64,000 bases of DNA, from contig CALSQM010000002.1 in the NCBI GenBank assembly GCA_943788515.1, positions 124,001 to 188,000 on the forward strand. Direction: 5' to 3'. Shown one piece after another: positions 51,225-60,576 of the stretch. This DNA is from an uncultured SAR86 cluster bacterium. Lineage in GTDB: Bacteria > Pseudomonadota > Gammaproteobacteria > Magnimaribacterales > D2472. Under the pieces are notes generated by a model. It ran no database searches and was not told the origin of the DNA. It worked only from the letters and a program-made list of their open reading frames with translations. Numbering within the stretch: the first letter of the stretch is position 1; each line of letters starts with the position of its first letter. A program made the translations under genes and the position numbers.

Positions 51225-51974
51225 ATGAATAAAAATTTTAATTTAGTGCACTTGTGTGTGCTTATTTCTATGTCGAGCTTTGTTTCGTCATCAGATATGG
51301 AAAGCGTTCTTGAGGTTGGAAGAGAAAATCAAGAGTTATCAGCAACTTCACAAGAAAATATCGATGCAACTGAAAAAAAGACCGACAAAATCGTAAATGA
51401 GTGGAAAGCTACTGCGAAACAAGTTGAAGGACTAAAGCTTTATAACGAGCAAAAAAGAATCCAGATAGAAGCCCAGCTTGACTTAATGGACAAGCTAGAT
51501 GACCAGTTGGTTCAGGTAGTAGTCATGCAAAGACAAATACCACCTTTAGCCCAAAGAATGCTTGAGAGCCTTGAGTCTTTCATTAATCTTGATACTCCCT
51601 TTAGGATTGAAGAAAGACAAAATAGAGTTGATCTAGTTAGATCGTCTCTTGCTAAGCCAAAAGTAACTGCTTCAGAGCAGGTAAGACAGGTATTAGAGGC
51701 TTATAACATTGAAGCTGAATATGGAAGAAAAATCGATACATACGAGAGCGCCTTACAAGATGGTACTGTAGTAAATATCCTTGTCATTGGAAGAATTGGA
51801 ATGTTTTATCAAACAAAAGACGAACGATCTAGTGGCAGATGGAATAACGAAACAAATTCTTGGGATGAGTTAGATGGAAGTTACAGAAAACCAATCAGAA
51901 ACGGCATAAGAATGGCTAAGAAATTAGCCCCAACAGATATGTTACTAATGCCAGTAATTAAAGGAGAAGTGTAA
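51225..51974 (+). CDS. DUF3450 periplasmic coiled-coil protein of the TonB2 system
   Basis: 249 aa with a signal peptide (about 22 residues, ending FVSSSD). Long coiled-coil to residue about 110 (NQELSATSQENIDATEKKTD, EQKRIQIEAQLDLMDKLDDQ), then DUF3450 C-terminal blocks LVIGRIGMFYQTKDERSSGRW and YRKPIRNGIRMAKKLAPTDMLLMPV. It is the first gene of the standard DUF3450-TtpC-ExbB-ExbD-TonB-TPR cluster seen in Vibrio and marine gammaproteobacteria. Confidence 0.85.
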   Translation: MNKNFNLVHLCVLISMSSFVSSSDMESVLEVGRENQELSATSQENIDATEKKTDKIVNEWKATAKQVEGLKLYNEQKRIQIEAQLDLMDKLDDQLVQVVVMQRQIPPLAQRMLESLESFINLDTPFRIEERQNRVDLVRSSLAKPKVTASEQVRQVLEAYNIEAEYGRKIDTYESALQDGTVVNILVIGRIGMFYQTKDERSSGRWNNETNSWDELDGSYRKPIRNGIRMAKKLAPTDMLLMPVIKGEV

Positions 51975-53362
51975 TGAGTCGTTTATATCTATTACCATTT
52001 TTACTAGTAATATCTTTTGCAAGCTCATTGTTCGCTCAAGATGCAAACGAAGAAGTTGTTGAAATTTCAACCGTTGAAGCTCTTTTAGCACTTGTTAAAG
52101 AGGGTAAAACCCAAGAGCAAGCAGCAAATGATGAAAGAGAAAATTCATTCTTAGCAAATAAAAATAAACAAGCTTCAATTCTAGCGGCTGAAAAAAGAGA
52201 GTTAGTTCGTCAAGAAAAGATTGCTGATACTTTGGAAGCTGAATACAAAAAGAATGAAGAAATTCTGAGAGTTAAAGAAGATGCCTATAAGAAAGAACTA
52301 GGCTCATTGGTTGAATTATTTGGTCACTTACAAAGCTCTGCTGGAGAAGCTGCCGTTCAATTTTCTGGATCACTTACTGGGGCTGAGTATGGTCAAGATA
52401 GAGTTAAATTTTTAAATGATTTAACTGGAAAAATGTCAGAAACAACTGAACTTCCAACTATTAGAGAGATAGAAGGGTTATGGTATGAATTAACAAGAGA
52501 GCTTGCAGCAAGTGCTCAAGTTGTTTCATTTACTACAGATGTTATTGATGTTGATGGTGTTACTTCTGAATGTAGCGTTACTAGAGTTGGATTATTTAAC
52601 GCAGTTTGTGATGGAAAGTATTTAGAATATGCCTCTTCGAAAGGTCAATATGCATTTCTTCCAAGACAGCCTGCAGGCAGATATACCAAAACAGCAAAAG
52701 CTATAGGTAATGCTGATATTGGTGATCAAGTTAAATTTGGAGTTGATCCTACAGGACCAACTGGTGGAAGTTTACTTGCTAACTTAATACAGACTCCATC
52801 ATTAATGGAAAGAGCTCAACAAGGTAGAGAGGTTGGTTATGCAATTATTGCTGTTGGTTTGATAGCTGTTTTGTTTGCTTTCTACAAGCTATATAGCTTG
52901 TATATGATCGGAACTGCTGTAAGAAGACAGGCTAATCAGGAGGCTGCTGATATTTCTAATCCTTTAGGAAGAGTATTAAAAGTGGGTAAAGAGAATTTTG
53001 AAAAAGATATTGATACTCTTGAGCTAAAACTAGCTGAAGCCATCATGGCAGAAAGACCAGCAATTGATAAGGGCATCGGGTTTATCAAAATAATTTCTGT
53101 CATTGCTCCTTTAGCTGGTCTTTTAGGAACAGTTACTGGAATGATCGTAACTTTCCAAATGATTACTCTTTACGGAACAGGTGATCCTAAATTAATGGCT
53201 GGTGGTATTTCACAGGCTCTTGTTACAACAGTTCTAGGACTACTTGTAGCTATTCCAACTAGTTTACTGCACTCATTTACTCAGTCTTCTGCAAGAGGAA
53301 TTATTAGTATTCTTGAAGAGCAAAGTACCGGTATTCTTGCCGAGAGAGCAGAAAGTAAATAG
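51974..53362 (+). CDS. TtpC-like MotA/TolQ/ExbB proton-channel protein with long periplasmic N-domain
   Basis: 462 aa. Signal peptide, coiled-coil (residues about 45-105), a globular periplasmic domain with one Cys pair (SECSV, AVCDG), then TM at about 285-308 and the ExbB/TolQ core IISVIAPLAGLLGTVTGMIVTFQMI near residue 373 and LVTTVLGLLVAIPTSLLHSF. TtpC is needed for TonB2 function in Vibrio. Starts in the TAATG overlap with the DUF3450 stop. Confidence 0.88.
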   Translation: MSRLYLLPFLLVISFASSLFAQDANEEVVEISTVEALLALVKEGKTQEQAANDERENSFLANKNKQASILAAEKRELVRQEKIADTLEAEYKKNEEILRVKEDAYKKELGSLVELFGHLQSSAGEAAVQFSGSLTGAEYGQDRVKFLNDLTGKMSETTELPTIREIEGLWYELTRELAASAQVVSFTTDVIDVDGVTSECSVTRVGLFNAVCDGKYLEYASSKGQYAFLPRQPAGRYTKTAKAIGNADIGDQVKFGVDPTGPTGGSLLANLIQTPSLMERAQQGREVGYAIIAVGLIAVLFAFYKLYSLYMIGTAVRRQANQEAADISNPLGRVLKVGKENFEKDIDTLELKLAEAIMAERPAIDKGIGFIKIISVIAPLAGLLGTVTGMIVTFQMITLYGTGDPKLMAGGISQALVTTVLGLLVAIPTSLLHSFTQSSARGIISILEEQSTGILAERAESK

Positions 53363-53371
53363 GTTTTTACT

Positions 53372-53908
53372 ATGGATATAGTATTTGCAATAACTGAGGC
53401 CTTCTCTTCTATAAGAGACTTTATGGAGCAAGGCGGAAGCGTGCTTTGGTTGATTGCTATTCTTGTATTTTTTATGTGGGGTATGATTTTTGAAAGAATA
53501 TGGTATCTGTCCCACGCCCATAATGAGTATGTTTCAAAGCTAGCTAAAAAATGGGATTCTAGGTCTGATAAGAAGTCATGGTATGCGCTTCAAATTAGAG
53601 AAAAAATGATGTCTCAGGCCAAGATAGAAATTAATAAAAACATAAGTATTATCCAAACTTGTATAGTCTTAGCTCCCTTGCTGGGCCTTTTAGGGACAGT
53701 TACAGGGATGATTGAAGTATTTCAGGTCATGGCCTTCAATGGCGGGGGAGATGCTAGAGCAATGGCTGGTGGAGTCTCAAAAGCAACACTTCCAACTATG
53801 GCAGGAATGGTAGCTGCCTTATCAGGTTCATTTGCTGCAATTTATCTAACGAGCAAAAGTAAAAGACATGAAGAAGAACTAAATGACATTATCAAAAGAG
53901 AATTATAG
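53372..53908 (+). CDS. exbB: ExbB-type proton channel subunit (ExbB2)
   Basis: 178 aa, three TM helices (about 20-38, 95-115, 140-162). ExbB signature IVLAPLLGLLGTVTGMIEVF near residue 102 and SKATLPTMAGMVAALSGSFAAIY. With ExbD it converts proton motive force to movement of TonB. Short like Vibrio ExbB2. In line in the operon, 9 nt after the TtpC gene. Confidence 0.92.
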   Translation: MDIVFAITEAFSSIRDFMEQGGSVLWLIAILVFFMWGMIFERIWYLSHAHNEYVSKLAKKWDSRSDKKSWYALQIREKMMSQAKIEINKNISIIQTCIVLAPLLGLLGTVTGMIEVFQVMAFNGGGDARAMAGGVSKATLPTMAGMVAALSGSFAAIYLTSKSKRHEEELNDIIKREL

Positions 53909-53921
53909 ATAGAGGAATATT

Positions 53922-54332
53922 ATGAGAAGAAATGCAATAACTAGTGCGGTACAAGAGGAAAATGATGAAATTAATCTGACTCCCATGCTTGATGTGGTGT
54001 TCATTATGCTTATTTTCTTTATTGTTACAGCAAACTTTATTAAAGAGCCTGGTTTAGAAATTAATAGACCTGATTCTGATACTGCTGAGACTCAAGAAAA
54101 TGCAGCTATTCTTATTGCTGTAGGGCCAACTGGTGAAGTATGGATGGATGGAAGGAGAATAGATGTTCGTCAAGTTAAAGCTAACGTAGTTAAACTTCTT
54201 GCTGATAATCCAAAAGGGTCAGTAGTTATCCAGGCAGATGAGAAGGCAATGGCGGACACTATCATCCAAGTAATGGACGGTGCCAGAGAAGCCGGTGTTA
54301 ATGCTATTTCTTTAGCCTCAGAACCAAAATAA
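53922..54332 (+). CDS. exbD: ExbD (TolR-family) energy-transduction subunit
   Basis: 136 aa. Single TM with the conserved channel Asp: EINLTPMLDVVFIMLIFFIVTANF at residues about 18-41. Periplasmic domain LIAVGPTGEVWMDGRRIDVR and VVIQADEKAMADTIIQVMD. The Asp of 'MLDVVF' is the proton-carrying residue of ExbD/TolR. Confidence 0.94.
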   Translation: MRRNAITSAVQEENDEINLTPMLDVVFIMLIFFIVTANFIKEPGLEINRPDSDTAETQENAAILIAVGPTGEVWMDGRRIDVRQVKANVVKLLADNPKGSVVIQADEKAMADTIIQVMDGAREAGVNAISLASEPK

Positions 54333-54333
54333 T

Positions 54334-55032
54334 ATGAACCAGGCTAGTGAATTATTAAATAAAATATTTAGCCCACTTAGGACTTTATATAATAAAGCTT
54401 TTGATGCTAATAAATATGCTGCAGGCCTAGGCCTTTCTGTATTAATTACATCTGGTTTGTTTTTTATTATGGTTATTCTTATTTCATTAGGCGATAGTGG
54501 AGTGAAAGAAGATAAATCAATAAAATTAGCTGATGTTGTAATGCCTGAAAGGCAAATAGATACATTTATGACCGAAGTTGATAAGCCCGAAAAGCCTGAA
54601 GAGCAACCAGAAGATATTGCTCAGCCAGAGCTCGACCTTCAACCATTAACAGGAATAGACGTTTCAATGGCTAAACCAAAGGCTAATTTCAAAGCAAGTG
54701 GAAACTTCTTTAGAGATGGTGAATATATTCCACTATTTAAAGTCCAGCCCATTTATCCAAGAAGAGCCCAAGAAAGAGGTACAGAAGGGTTTGCTATTAC
54801 ATCTTTTACAATCACTGAAACTGGAACGGTTGAAGATGCTGTTGCCTTAGAGGGTTATTGTGGAGATCCAGAAGATCCTAACGTACAAATGAGAGAATGT
54901 TCAATTTTCAACAGTGCATCAGTAAGAGCTTCATTAAAATTAAAATATAAACCAAAAATAGTTGATGGCAAGCCAACAGCTGTAGAGGCAGTTAAACATA
55001 GATTTACTTTTAAAATGGAGAAAAATGATTAA
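54334..55032 (+). CDS. tonB: TonB energy transducer (TonB2 type)
   Basis: 232 aa. Cytosolic lead, TM at about residues 30-52, short Pro/Glu-rich linker (DKPEKPEEQPEDIAQPEL) and C-terminal TonB domain with VQPIYPRRAQERGTEGFAITSFTI at about residue 136. An insertion with two Cys (EGYCGDPEDPNVQMRECSIF) interrupts the domain; it may form a disulfide. Contacts TonB-box receptors at the outer membrane. Ends inside the TPR gene (8-bp overlap). Confidence 0.9.
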   Translation: MNQASELLNKIFSPLRTLYNKAFDANKYAAGLGLSVLITSGLFFIMVILISLGDSGVKEDKSIKLADVVMPERQIDTFMTEVDKPEKPEEQPEDIAQPELDLQPLTGIDVSMAKPKANFKASGNFFRDGEYIPLFKVQPIYPRRAQERGTEGFAITSFTITETGTVEDAVALEGYCGDPEDPNVQMRECSIFNSASVRASLKLKYKPKIVDGKPTAVEAVKHRFTFKMEKND

Positions 55033-56467
55033 AGTTTTTAAAAGATCAAAATTAGTATATGCATTCGCCATATTGGCTTTTTCTTTTTCTTTCACATCAA
55101 GTTATGTAGAAGCCCAGGAATCTTCAAAGCCTAAAAAGCAAATTAAGTATAAAAAAGCTAGAGCCCTTCAAACCTCAACTGCAAAAAAAATGGCTAAGGT
55201 ATATGAAGCTTTAGAAGTAGTTAATGAAAAAGGCGAACCTGCTCCAGATATGGAAGTTGTTTTAGAAATATTAACAGCTCTGAGAGATGATCAAGAAAAT
55301 TTAAAAAGTTATGATAGATCAGTTATGTGGAATACATGGGGATATGTTTATTTTTCAGATGGCAAGTATGATCAAGCAATCCAAGCCTATGAAAAGCTTT
55401 TGGCTGAGCCTGAGGTAACAATTCCATTAAGGACATCTGGCTTGCTTACGTTAGCTCAATTAAATTTAGTAAAAGAAAAATATCAAAGAGGTGTTGATTT
55501 AATTTTAATTTGGATGGATGAAGTTGAAACAGTAACGGCTCAATCATGGTCACTTCTTGGCCAGGCCTATTTTCAGCTGGGCGATTTTAGAAAATCTAGG
55601 TCATCTATGGAAACAGCAATCAATATGGCTGAAGAAGAAGGTTATAAACCAAAAGAGAATTGGTACGTTATTGTTGCAGCTTGTATCAATGAGCTAAAAA
55701 AAGAAATTGGTGAAAACAAAGCCCTGCTACTCCAACTAGATATTTATGAAATTCTAGTAAACTTGTATCCAAAAAAACTTTACTTTATTCAACTAGGTGG
55801 AACATATGGTCAACTAGGTAGAGAAAGAGATTACATGATTACGCTTAAGGCTGCTCATGCCAAGGATTTTCTCGACAAAGAATCTGAATACTTAGCTCTT
55901 ACTCAGTTACTTCTTCTTAATCAAAATCCATATTGGGCTGCTCAAGTCCTAACTTCTGGCCAAAAGAAAATCGTAACCACAACAGAAACTGTTATTGATA
56001 AGGTTACTAAAATTGAAACTAAAGTAGAAAAGTCTGGGCCAGTTGTTCGGAGTAATGAGAAGAATCTAAAACTTTTAGCTGATTCATGGAGAATGGCTCA
56101 AGAAATAGACAAAGCTATCCCAGCTTTAGAAAAAGCTGCAAAGATGTCTAAAGATGGTAAGTCCTATGTGCTACTTGGTAATTTATATTTATCTGAAGAT
56201 AAAATAGAGCAAGCTGTTGATGCAATTAAAAAAGGTCTTGATAAAGGTAAACTTACAAAGATATCTCAGGTGCATTTAACACTTGGACAGGCCTATTATG
56301 AGTTGCAAGAATTTGATAATGCTAAGAAGCAATTTAGGATTGCTGCTAGAGATAAAGATAAGAAAATTAAGAAGCAGGCAAATAATTGGATTAAATATAC
56401 TGAGAATGAAGAAATTAGAGTTAAAAATTTAGCTTTGAGAAGAGAGTACATTCAAAGCCAATCATAA
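55025..56467 (+). CDS. Periplasmic TPR protein of the TonB2 cluster
   Basis: 480 aa, signal peptide to about residue 30 (SSYVEAQE). Several tetratricopeptide repeats: MWNTWGYVYFSDGKYDQAIQAYEKLL, QSWSLLGQAYFQLGDFRKSRSSMETAI, SYVLLGNLYLSEDKIEQAVDAIKKGL, VHLTLGQAYYELQEFDNAKKQF. This is the standard last gene of TonB2 clusters. Exact binding partner unknown. Overlaps folA at the 3' end by 6 bp. Confidence 0.88.
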   Translation: MIKVFKRSKLVYAFAILAFSFSFTSSYVEAQESSKPKKQIKYKKARALQTSTAKKMAKVYEALEVVNEKGEPAPDMEVVLEILTALRDDQENLKSYDRSVMWNTWGYVYFSDGKYDQAIQAYEKLLAEPEVTIPLRTSGLLTLAQLNLVKEKYQRGVDLILIWMDEVETVTAQSWSLLGQAYFQLGDFRKSRSSMETAINMAEEEGYKPKENWYVIVAACINELKKEIGENKALLLQLDIYEILVNLYPKKLYFIQLGGTYGQLGRERDYMITLKAAHAKDFLDKESEYLALTQLLLLNQNPYWAAQVLTSGQKKIVTTTETVIDKVTKIETKVEKSGPVVRSNEKNLKLLADSWRMAQEIDKAIPALEKAAKMSKDGKSYVLLGNLYLSEDKIEQAVDAIKKGLDKGKLTKISQVHLTLGQAYYELQEFDNAKKQFRIAARDKDKKIKKQANNWIKYTENEEIRVKNLALRREYIQSQS

Positions 56468-56968
56468 TTTAGAGTATTCCTCTATCTTAAAATTATAGTC
56501 ATTATCTTCATCTTTTTTAAAAGACTCTTTGCTATGAAGTTTCCATTCTGTTAGATCTAGATCTGGATAATATATATCTCCTTCAATGTCACAGTCAACC
56601 CTTGTAATTAATAGCTTATTTACTGTCTCAATAGTATCTCTAAATAAATAGCCCCCACCAATAATGACTATTTCATTCTTTTTGCATTCAAGTTTATTAA
56701 TTTCTTCTGCACTTTTAATGGCCATCTCTATGCTCCCAAAAATTTGAGCGCCTGGAATTTCTTTCAGCGTCCTTGATATAACAAAGTTAGTTCTATTTGG
56801 TAATGGTCGCCCTATAGACTCAAAAGTCTTTCTTCCCATTATGATAGTTTTATTAAGGGTATATTTTTTAAAATGGGCTAAATCTGTTTTCAAGTTCCAA
56901 GGAAGATCATTATCAATACCAATAACCATGTTATTTGATACAGCAACAAGATGAGAAATTATTTTCAT
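56462..56968 (-). CDS. folA: Dihydrofolate reductase
   Basis: 168 aa, standard size. VAVSNNMVIGIDNDLPWNLKTDLAHFKKYT carries the conserved Met20-loop and catalytic Asp-like residue; GRKTFESIGRPLPNRTNFVISR and IVIIGGGYLF (NADPH binding) follow. Regenerates tetrahydrofolate for the thymidylate synthase encoded immediately upstream. Confidence 0.96.
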   Translation of the reverse strand: MKIISHLVAVSNNMVIGIDNDLPWNLKTDLAHFKKYTLNKTIIMGRKTFESIGRPLPNRTNFVISRTLKEIPGAQIFGSIEMAIKSAEEINKLECKKNEIVIIGGGYLFRDTIETVNKLLITRVDCDIEGDIYYPDLDLTEWKLHSKESFKKDEDNDYNFKIEEYSKL

Positions 56969-57832
56969 TTATACCGCCATTTTTGCTTTAATTGCAGGGT
57001 GATGCTCATAGTTTTCTAGTTTAAATTCATCTATAGAATATTTATGAATATCTTCAAATGATTTTATATCGGGAAGGTTTAACGCTGGTAATGGCAATGG
57101 CACACGAGCAATTTGCTCTTTTACTTGATCAATTGAATTCTTATATATGTGAGCATCACCAAAAGAATGAACAAAGCGTTTTGGTTTTAGATTAAGAACT
57201 TTTCCAAAGATACAAAGCAGCAAAGAGTAGCTAGCAATATTAAAAGGAACTCCTAGAAACATGTCAGCACTTCTTTGATACATATGACAGCTAATAGTCC
57301 CTTTACTTATATAAAATTGAGACATCACATGGCATGGAGGAAGAGCCATTTCATTAATCTTGCCTACATTCCATGCAGAAAGAATATGTCTTCTGCCATT
57401 TGGGTTTTTCTGAATATTTTTAAGTAATTCTTTTATTTGATCTATCCCACCCCAATCTCGCCATTGCACCCCATATACGGGACCAAGTTCCTTTTTTAAA
57501 TCATTATTCTCATACCCCAAGGCAACACCTTGGTTATCTGCATTATCTGTCCATATGGTTGAATATTTAGTTAGATCCGTTAGTTGATCTCGATTTTTGC
57601 CAAACCTTATTTCAGCAAGTCTTCTCTCGTCACTTGATCCTTCAAGAAACCAAAGTAGCTCTGAGACAACACCTTTCCATGCGAGTGATTTTGTTGTTAC
57701 AGCTGGAAACCCTTCTTCTAGATCAAAAGTTAACTGATGTCCGAACGATGAAATAGTGCCTGTATTGGTTCTATCATCCTTTTCGTCACCACTTTCTAAA
57801 ATATATTGAAGAAGATCTAGGTATGCTTTCAT
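56969..57832 (-). CDS. thyA: Thymidylate synthase ThyA
   Basis: 287 aa. DDRTNTGTISSFGHQLTFDL at the start, GPVYGVQWRDW near residue 117, the catalytic Cys in MALPPCHVMSQFY near 166, and MYQRSADMFLGVPFNIASYSLL near 188. Makes dTMP from dUMP. It has a ~20-residue insert (residues 92-114, DNADNQGVALGYENNDLKKEL) found in some longer ThyA. Overlaps lgt by 4 bp. Confidence 0.97.
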   Translation of the reverse strand: MKAYLDLLQYILESGDEKDDRTNTGTISSFGHQLTFDLEEGFPAVTTKSLAWKGVVSELLWFLEGSSDERRLAEIRFGKNRDQLTDLTKYSTIWTDNADNQGVALGYENNDLKKELGPVYGVQWRDWGGIDQIKELLKNIQKNPNGRRHILSAWNVGKINEMALPPCHVMSQFYISKGTISCHMYQRSADMFLGVPFNIASYSLLLCIFGKVLNLKPKRFVHSFGDAHIYKNSIDQVKEQIARVPLPLPALNLPDIKSFEDIHKYSIDEFKLENYEHHPAIKAKMAV

Positions 57833-58626
57833 GCATTACTCCTTGAATAGGAAAGCAAAATGAAACCAATTATTACCATTGGAATGCAAAGGAGCTGACC
57901 CATGCTTAAAAATTCTAATGCCACGTAGCCAATATGAACATCAGGTTGTCTAAAAAATTCAATTATAAATCTAATCGATCCATATAGTATAAGGAATGAT
58001 GAACAAACAATACCATGTGTTTTATAAATTTTACTTATAATATACAACATCAAAAATAATACCAAACCTTCCCCAAAACTTTCATATAATTGAGAAGGGT
58101 GTCTTGGGTCTCCATAAGGATCGGTCGGAAAAATAAAACCCCATTCACCATTTGTTCGCTTACCATACAGCTCACCATTTAAAAAATTTCCTATTCTGAC
58201 AAGACCAAGACCAATTGGCATAGAAAGGGCTACAGCATCCATCAATCTTAAAAATTTTATTTTATATTTTTTACAAAATAATACGATACTAAGCACAACA
58301 CCCAGTAACCCTCCGTGGAAGCTCAATCCTCCCTGCCATACGTAAAAAAGAGAGACAGGATTACTAACCAATTGATCAGTTCCATAAAAGAGCATATAGC
58401 CAACTCTGCCTCCACACATTGCTCCAAAGAAAAGGCCATATAGAAACACCAAGTCATTAACCCTTTCCTCTGACAAGCCAACCTCAGCAATAATTTTATT
58501 ATATTTTAGAAATAAATATATTAAGTAAGCTGACAACAACCAAGAGACTGCATAATACTGAATTTTTATTGGTCCCATTTCTATGAGACTAGGGTTATTA
58601 AAAAAGCTTGATAGTTCAATAATCAT
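57829..58626 (-). CDS. lgt: Prolipoprotein diacylglyceryl transferase Lgt
   Basis: 265 aa, seven TM helices. Lgt patterns: IQYYAVSWLLSAYLIYLFL, YGLFFGAMCGGRVGYMLFY, FYVWQGGLSFHGGLLGV, the signature MPIGLGLVRIGNFLNGELYGK near residue 136, and DPRHPSQLYESFGEGLVLF. Adds diacylglycerol to the lipobox Cys of prolipoproteins, such as several in this window. Next to thyA as in many gammaproteobacteria. Confidence 0.96.
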   Translation of the reverse strand: MIIELSSFFNNPSLIEMGPIKIQYYAVSWLLSAYLIYLFLKYNKIIAEVGLSEERVNDLVFLYGLFFGAMCGGRVGYMLFYGTDQLVSNPVSLFYVWQGGLSFHGGLLGVVLSIVLFCKKYKIKFLRLMDAVALSMPIGLGLVRIGNFLNGELYGKRTNGEWGFIFPTDPYGDPRHPSQLYESFGEGLVLFLMLYIISKIYKTHGIVCSSFLILYGSIRFIIEFFRQPDVHIGYVALEFLSMGQLLCIPMVIIGFILLSYSRSNA

Positions 58627-59414
58627 AAAACTATCATATATATTGCTATTAAAAGCATCAAAGAAATAAGTAATTTTTTAAGAATATTTTCTGAAACAAA
58701 ATGAGCTATTTTTGCTCCATAACTGGCAGTAAAAATGCTAGTAAAAGATATACCTAGGACCGCTGGAAGATAAATGTATCCCAGACTCATATTGGGTAAT
58801 AATGAATTGTTTAGACCCATTAAGACATACCCAAAAGATGCAAATATTGCTATTGGTATTCCACAAGCTGCAGATGTTCCTATACTTGATGTAAGACTCA
58901 TTCCCGAACTCTTAAAGTAGGGAACTGAAAAAATTCCACCACCTATACCCAAAACCGATGATAGAAAGCCAATAAATGAGCCTACCAAATATGATTTATT
59001 CCCATTATTTGTATTTTTATTTCTTGATAATTCAATATTAAAAATCATTTGAATTGCCACAAATAGTGCAAACAAACCTATTATTATTTTCAGAAAGGGT
59101 CCTGCTATTTGAATTGCAAACACAGCACCCAGAAATGATCCAAAAATTATTCCAATCACAACAGGTCGCATAACTTGAAAATCAATTGCATTTTTTTTCA
59201 TATGGGCATTTGCAGATGCCACTCCAGTAAAAAAAATACTTGCCATAGATGTGCCGATAGCCATATGAACAACGATTGCATCCTCAAAACCTAGACCAAT
59301 AAAACAGGTCACTAAAATAGGAACTATTAATGTACCCCCGCCAATACCAAACATTCCTGCGATTAATCCAGAAAAAATACCCAATGAAATAAAAATTAAT
59401 ACCTCTTCAATCAT
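58623..59414 (-). CDS. TSUP family (TauE/SafE) permease
   Basis: 263 aa from ATG 59414, overlapping the rppH end by 8 bp; the ATG at 59426 is possible but places more of the start inside rppH. Eight TM helices. Two internal repeats start with GLIAGMFGIGGGTLIVPILV and GFLSSVLGIGGGIFSVPYF, the typical 'GiGGG...P' loops. Members export sulfite, sulfoacetate and other organosulfur compounds or import them; no substrate clue here. In many gammaproteobacteria a TSUP gene is found between rppH and lgt. Confidence 0.88.
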   Translation of the reverse strand: MIEEVLIFISLGIFSGLIAGMFGIGGGTLIVPILVTCFIGLGFEDAIVVHMAIGTSMASIFFTGVASANAHMKKNAIDFQVMRPVVIGIIFGSFLGAVFAIQIAGPFLKIIIGLFALFVAIQMIFNIELSRNKNTNNGNKSYLVGSFIGFLSSVLGIGGGIFSVPYFKSSGMSLTSSIGTSAACGIPIAIFASFGYVLMGLNNSLLPNMSLGYIYLPAVLGISFTSIFTASYGAKIAHFVSENILKKLLISLMLLIAIYMIVL

Positions 59415-59895
59415 TTGTAATCTCATTACAGTAGAGCTGTTTCATCTCACTTAAGATACTTCTATAAACCTCTTTCTTGAAGGAAACTATCATAAATAAA
59501 GGGTACCAATAGGATACCCATTTATATTCATCAAATTCATTATCAGGGTCATTGATAAAGCTAATTTCTACTTTTTTAGTAAGTTTAAGCATAAACCATT
59601 TCTGAGTTTGGCCTATTATTTTCTTTTTTATGAAATGTTTTTTTCTTTGATTCAATGGGATATCATATTTAATCCAATTTTTAGTTGCCCCAATAAACTT
59701 AACCGAGCTGGAAGATATTCCTACCTCTTCAAATAATTCTCTCTTTGCAGCCTTTTTAGGAGTCTCTCCATCATCAATACCTCCTTGAGGAAATTGCCAA
59801 TTAGTAGTTTTTTTTCTTTTGCATAGTAGTAGTTTGCCTTTATCATTAATAATAATAAGGCCAACGTTTAATCTGTATCCTGGTTCATTGATCAT
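59407..59895 (-). CDS. rppH: RNA pyrophosphohydrolase RppH (Nudix)
   Basis: 162 aa. N-terminal GYRLNVGLIIINDKGKLLLC and WQFPQGGIDDGETPKKAAKREL, with the Nudix box GGIDDGETPKKAAKRELFEE. It converts 5'-triphosphate mRNA to monophosphate, starting RNase E decay. The C-terminus VYRSILSEM fits RppH. Divergent from the HAD-IB gene across just 18 bp. Confidence 0.92.
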   Translation of the reverse strand: MINEPGYRLNVGLIIINDKGKLLLCKRKKTTNWQFPQGGIDDGETPKKAAKRELFEEVGISSSSVKFIGATKNWIKYDIPLNQRKKHFIKKKIIGQTQKWFMLKLTKKVEISFINDPDNEFDEYKWVSYWYPLFMIVSFKKEVYRSILSEMKQLYCNEITND

Positions 59896-59913
59896 TGTAA
59901 TAGTTGATATTTT

Positions 59914-60576
59914 ATGAAAAAAAAATTAGTAATATTTGATTTAGATAATACCATTCTTAAAGGAGATTCTGATTATTCATGGATTAATTTTTTAATAGAA
60001 GAGGGTCATGTCGACCAGAAAGAATATGAATCAAGAAATAAGTATTTTTATGATCAATACTATGAAGGAAAACTTGATTATGATGAATGGGCCGAGTTTG
60101 CCCTCTCAACAATAAAAGGAAAAACATCCAATCAAATAACAGATCTCTTATATAAATTTTTAAATACCGTTATAGAACCAATGATAAATATTTATGCTCT
60201 TAGACTTTTGCATAATCACAATCATGATAATGATATTATGCTTTTAGCCTCTGCTACTAATTCTGTCATAGTGGAGCCAATTGCAAAAAGATTAGGTTTT
60301 AAAAATGTTGTTGCAACCGATGTAGAGATTACTGATGGAGTTTATACTGGAAAAGTTTTAGGAAGACCTGCGTTGGGAGAAGGAAAGCTTATCAAAGTGA
60401 AAGAATGGGCTGCCTCAAATGGCATTACTAATTTTGAAGATACTATATTTTATTCCGACTCTATTAATGACTTGCCTTTGCTAAGCAAAGTGCACGAGCC
60501 TATAGCAGTGAACCCAGATGATCAATTAAGAAAATTAAGTGAACAAAATAACTGGGAAATTATAGATTTACCTTAG
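59914..60576 (+). CDS. HAD-IB family phosphatase (SerB-like)
   Basis: 220 aa. Motif I VIFDLDNTILKGDSDYSWINFLIE at residue about 5, motif II LLASATNSVIVEPIAKRLG near 109, GRPALGEGKLIKV and motif IV YSDSINDLPLLSKVHEPIAVNPD near 187. Related to phosphoserine phosphatase and PGP-type phosphatases; in other gammaproteobacteria this gene sits beside rppH. Substrate uncertain. Tail-to-tail with dadA with shared TTAG stops. Confidence 0.88.
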   Translation: MKKKLVIFDLDNTILKGDSDYSWINFLIEEGHVDQKEYESRNKYFYDQYYEGKLDYDEWAEFALSTIKGKTSNQITDLLYKFLNTVIEPMINIYALRLLHNHNHDNDIMLLASATNSVIVEPIAKRLGFKNVVATDVEITDGVYTGKVLGRPALGEGKLIKVKEWAASNGITNFEDTIFYSDSINDLPLLSKVHEPIAVNPDDQLRKLSEQNNWEIIDLP

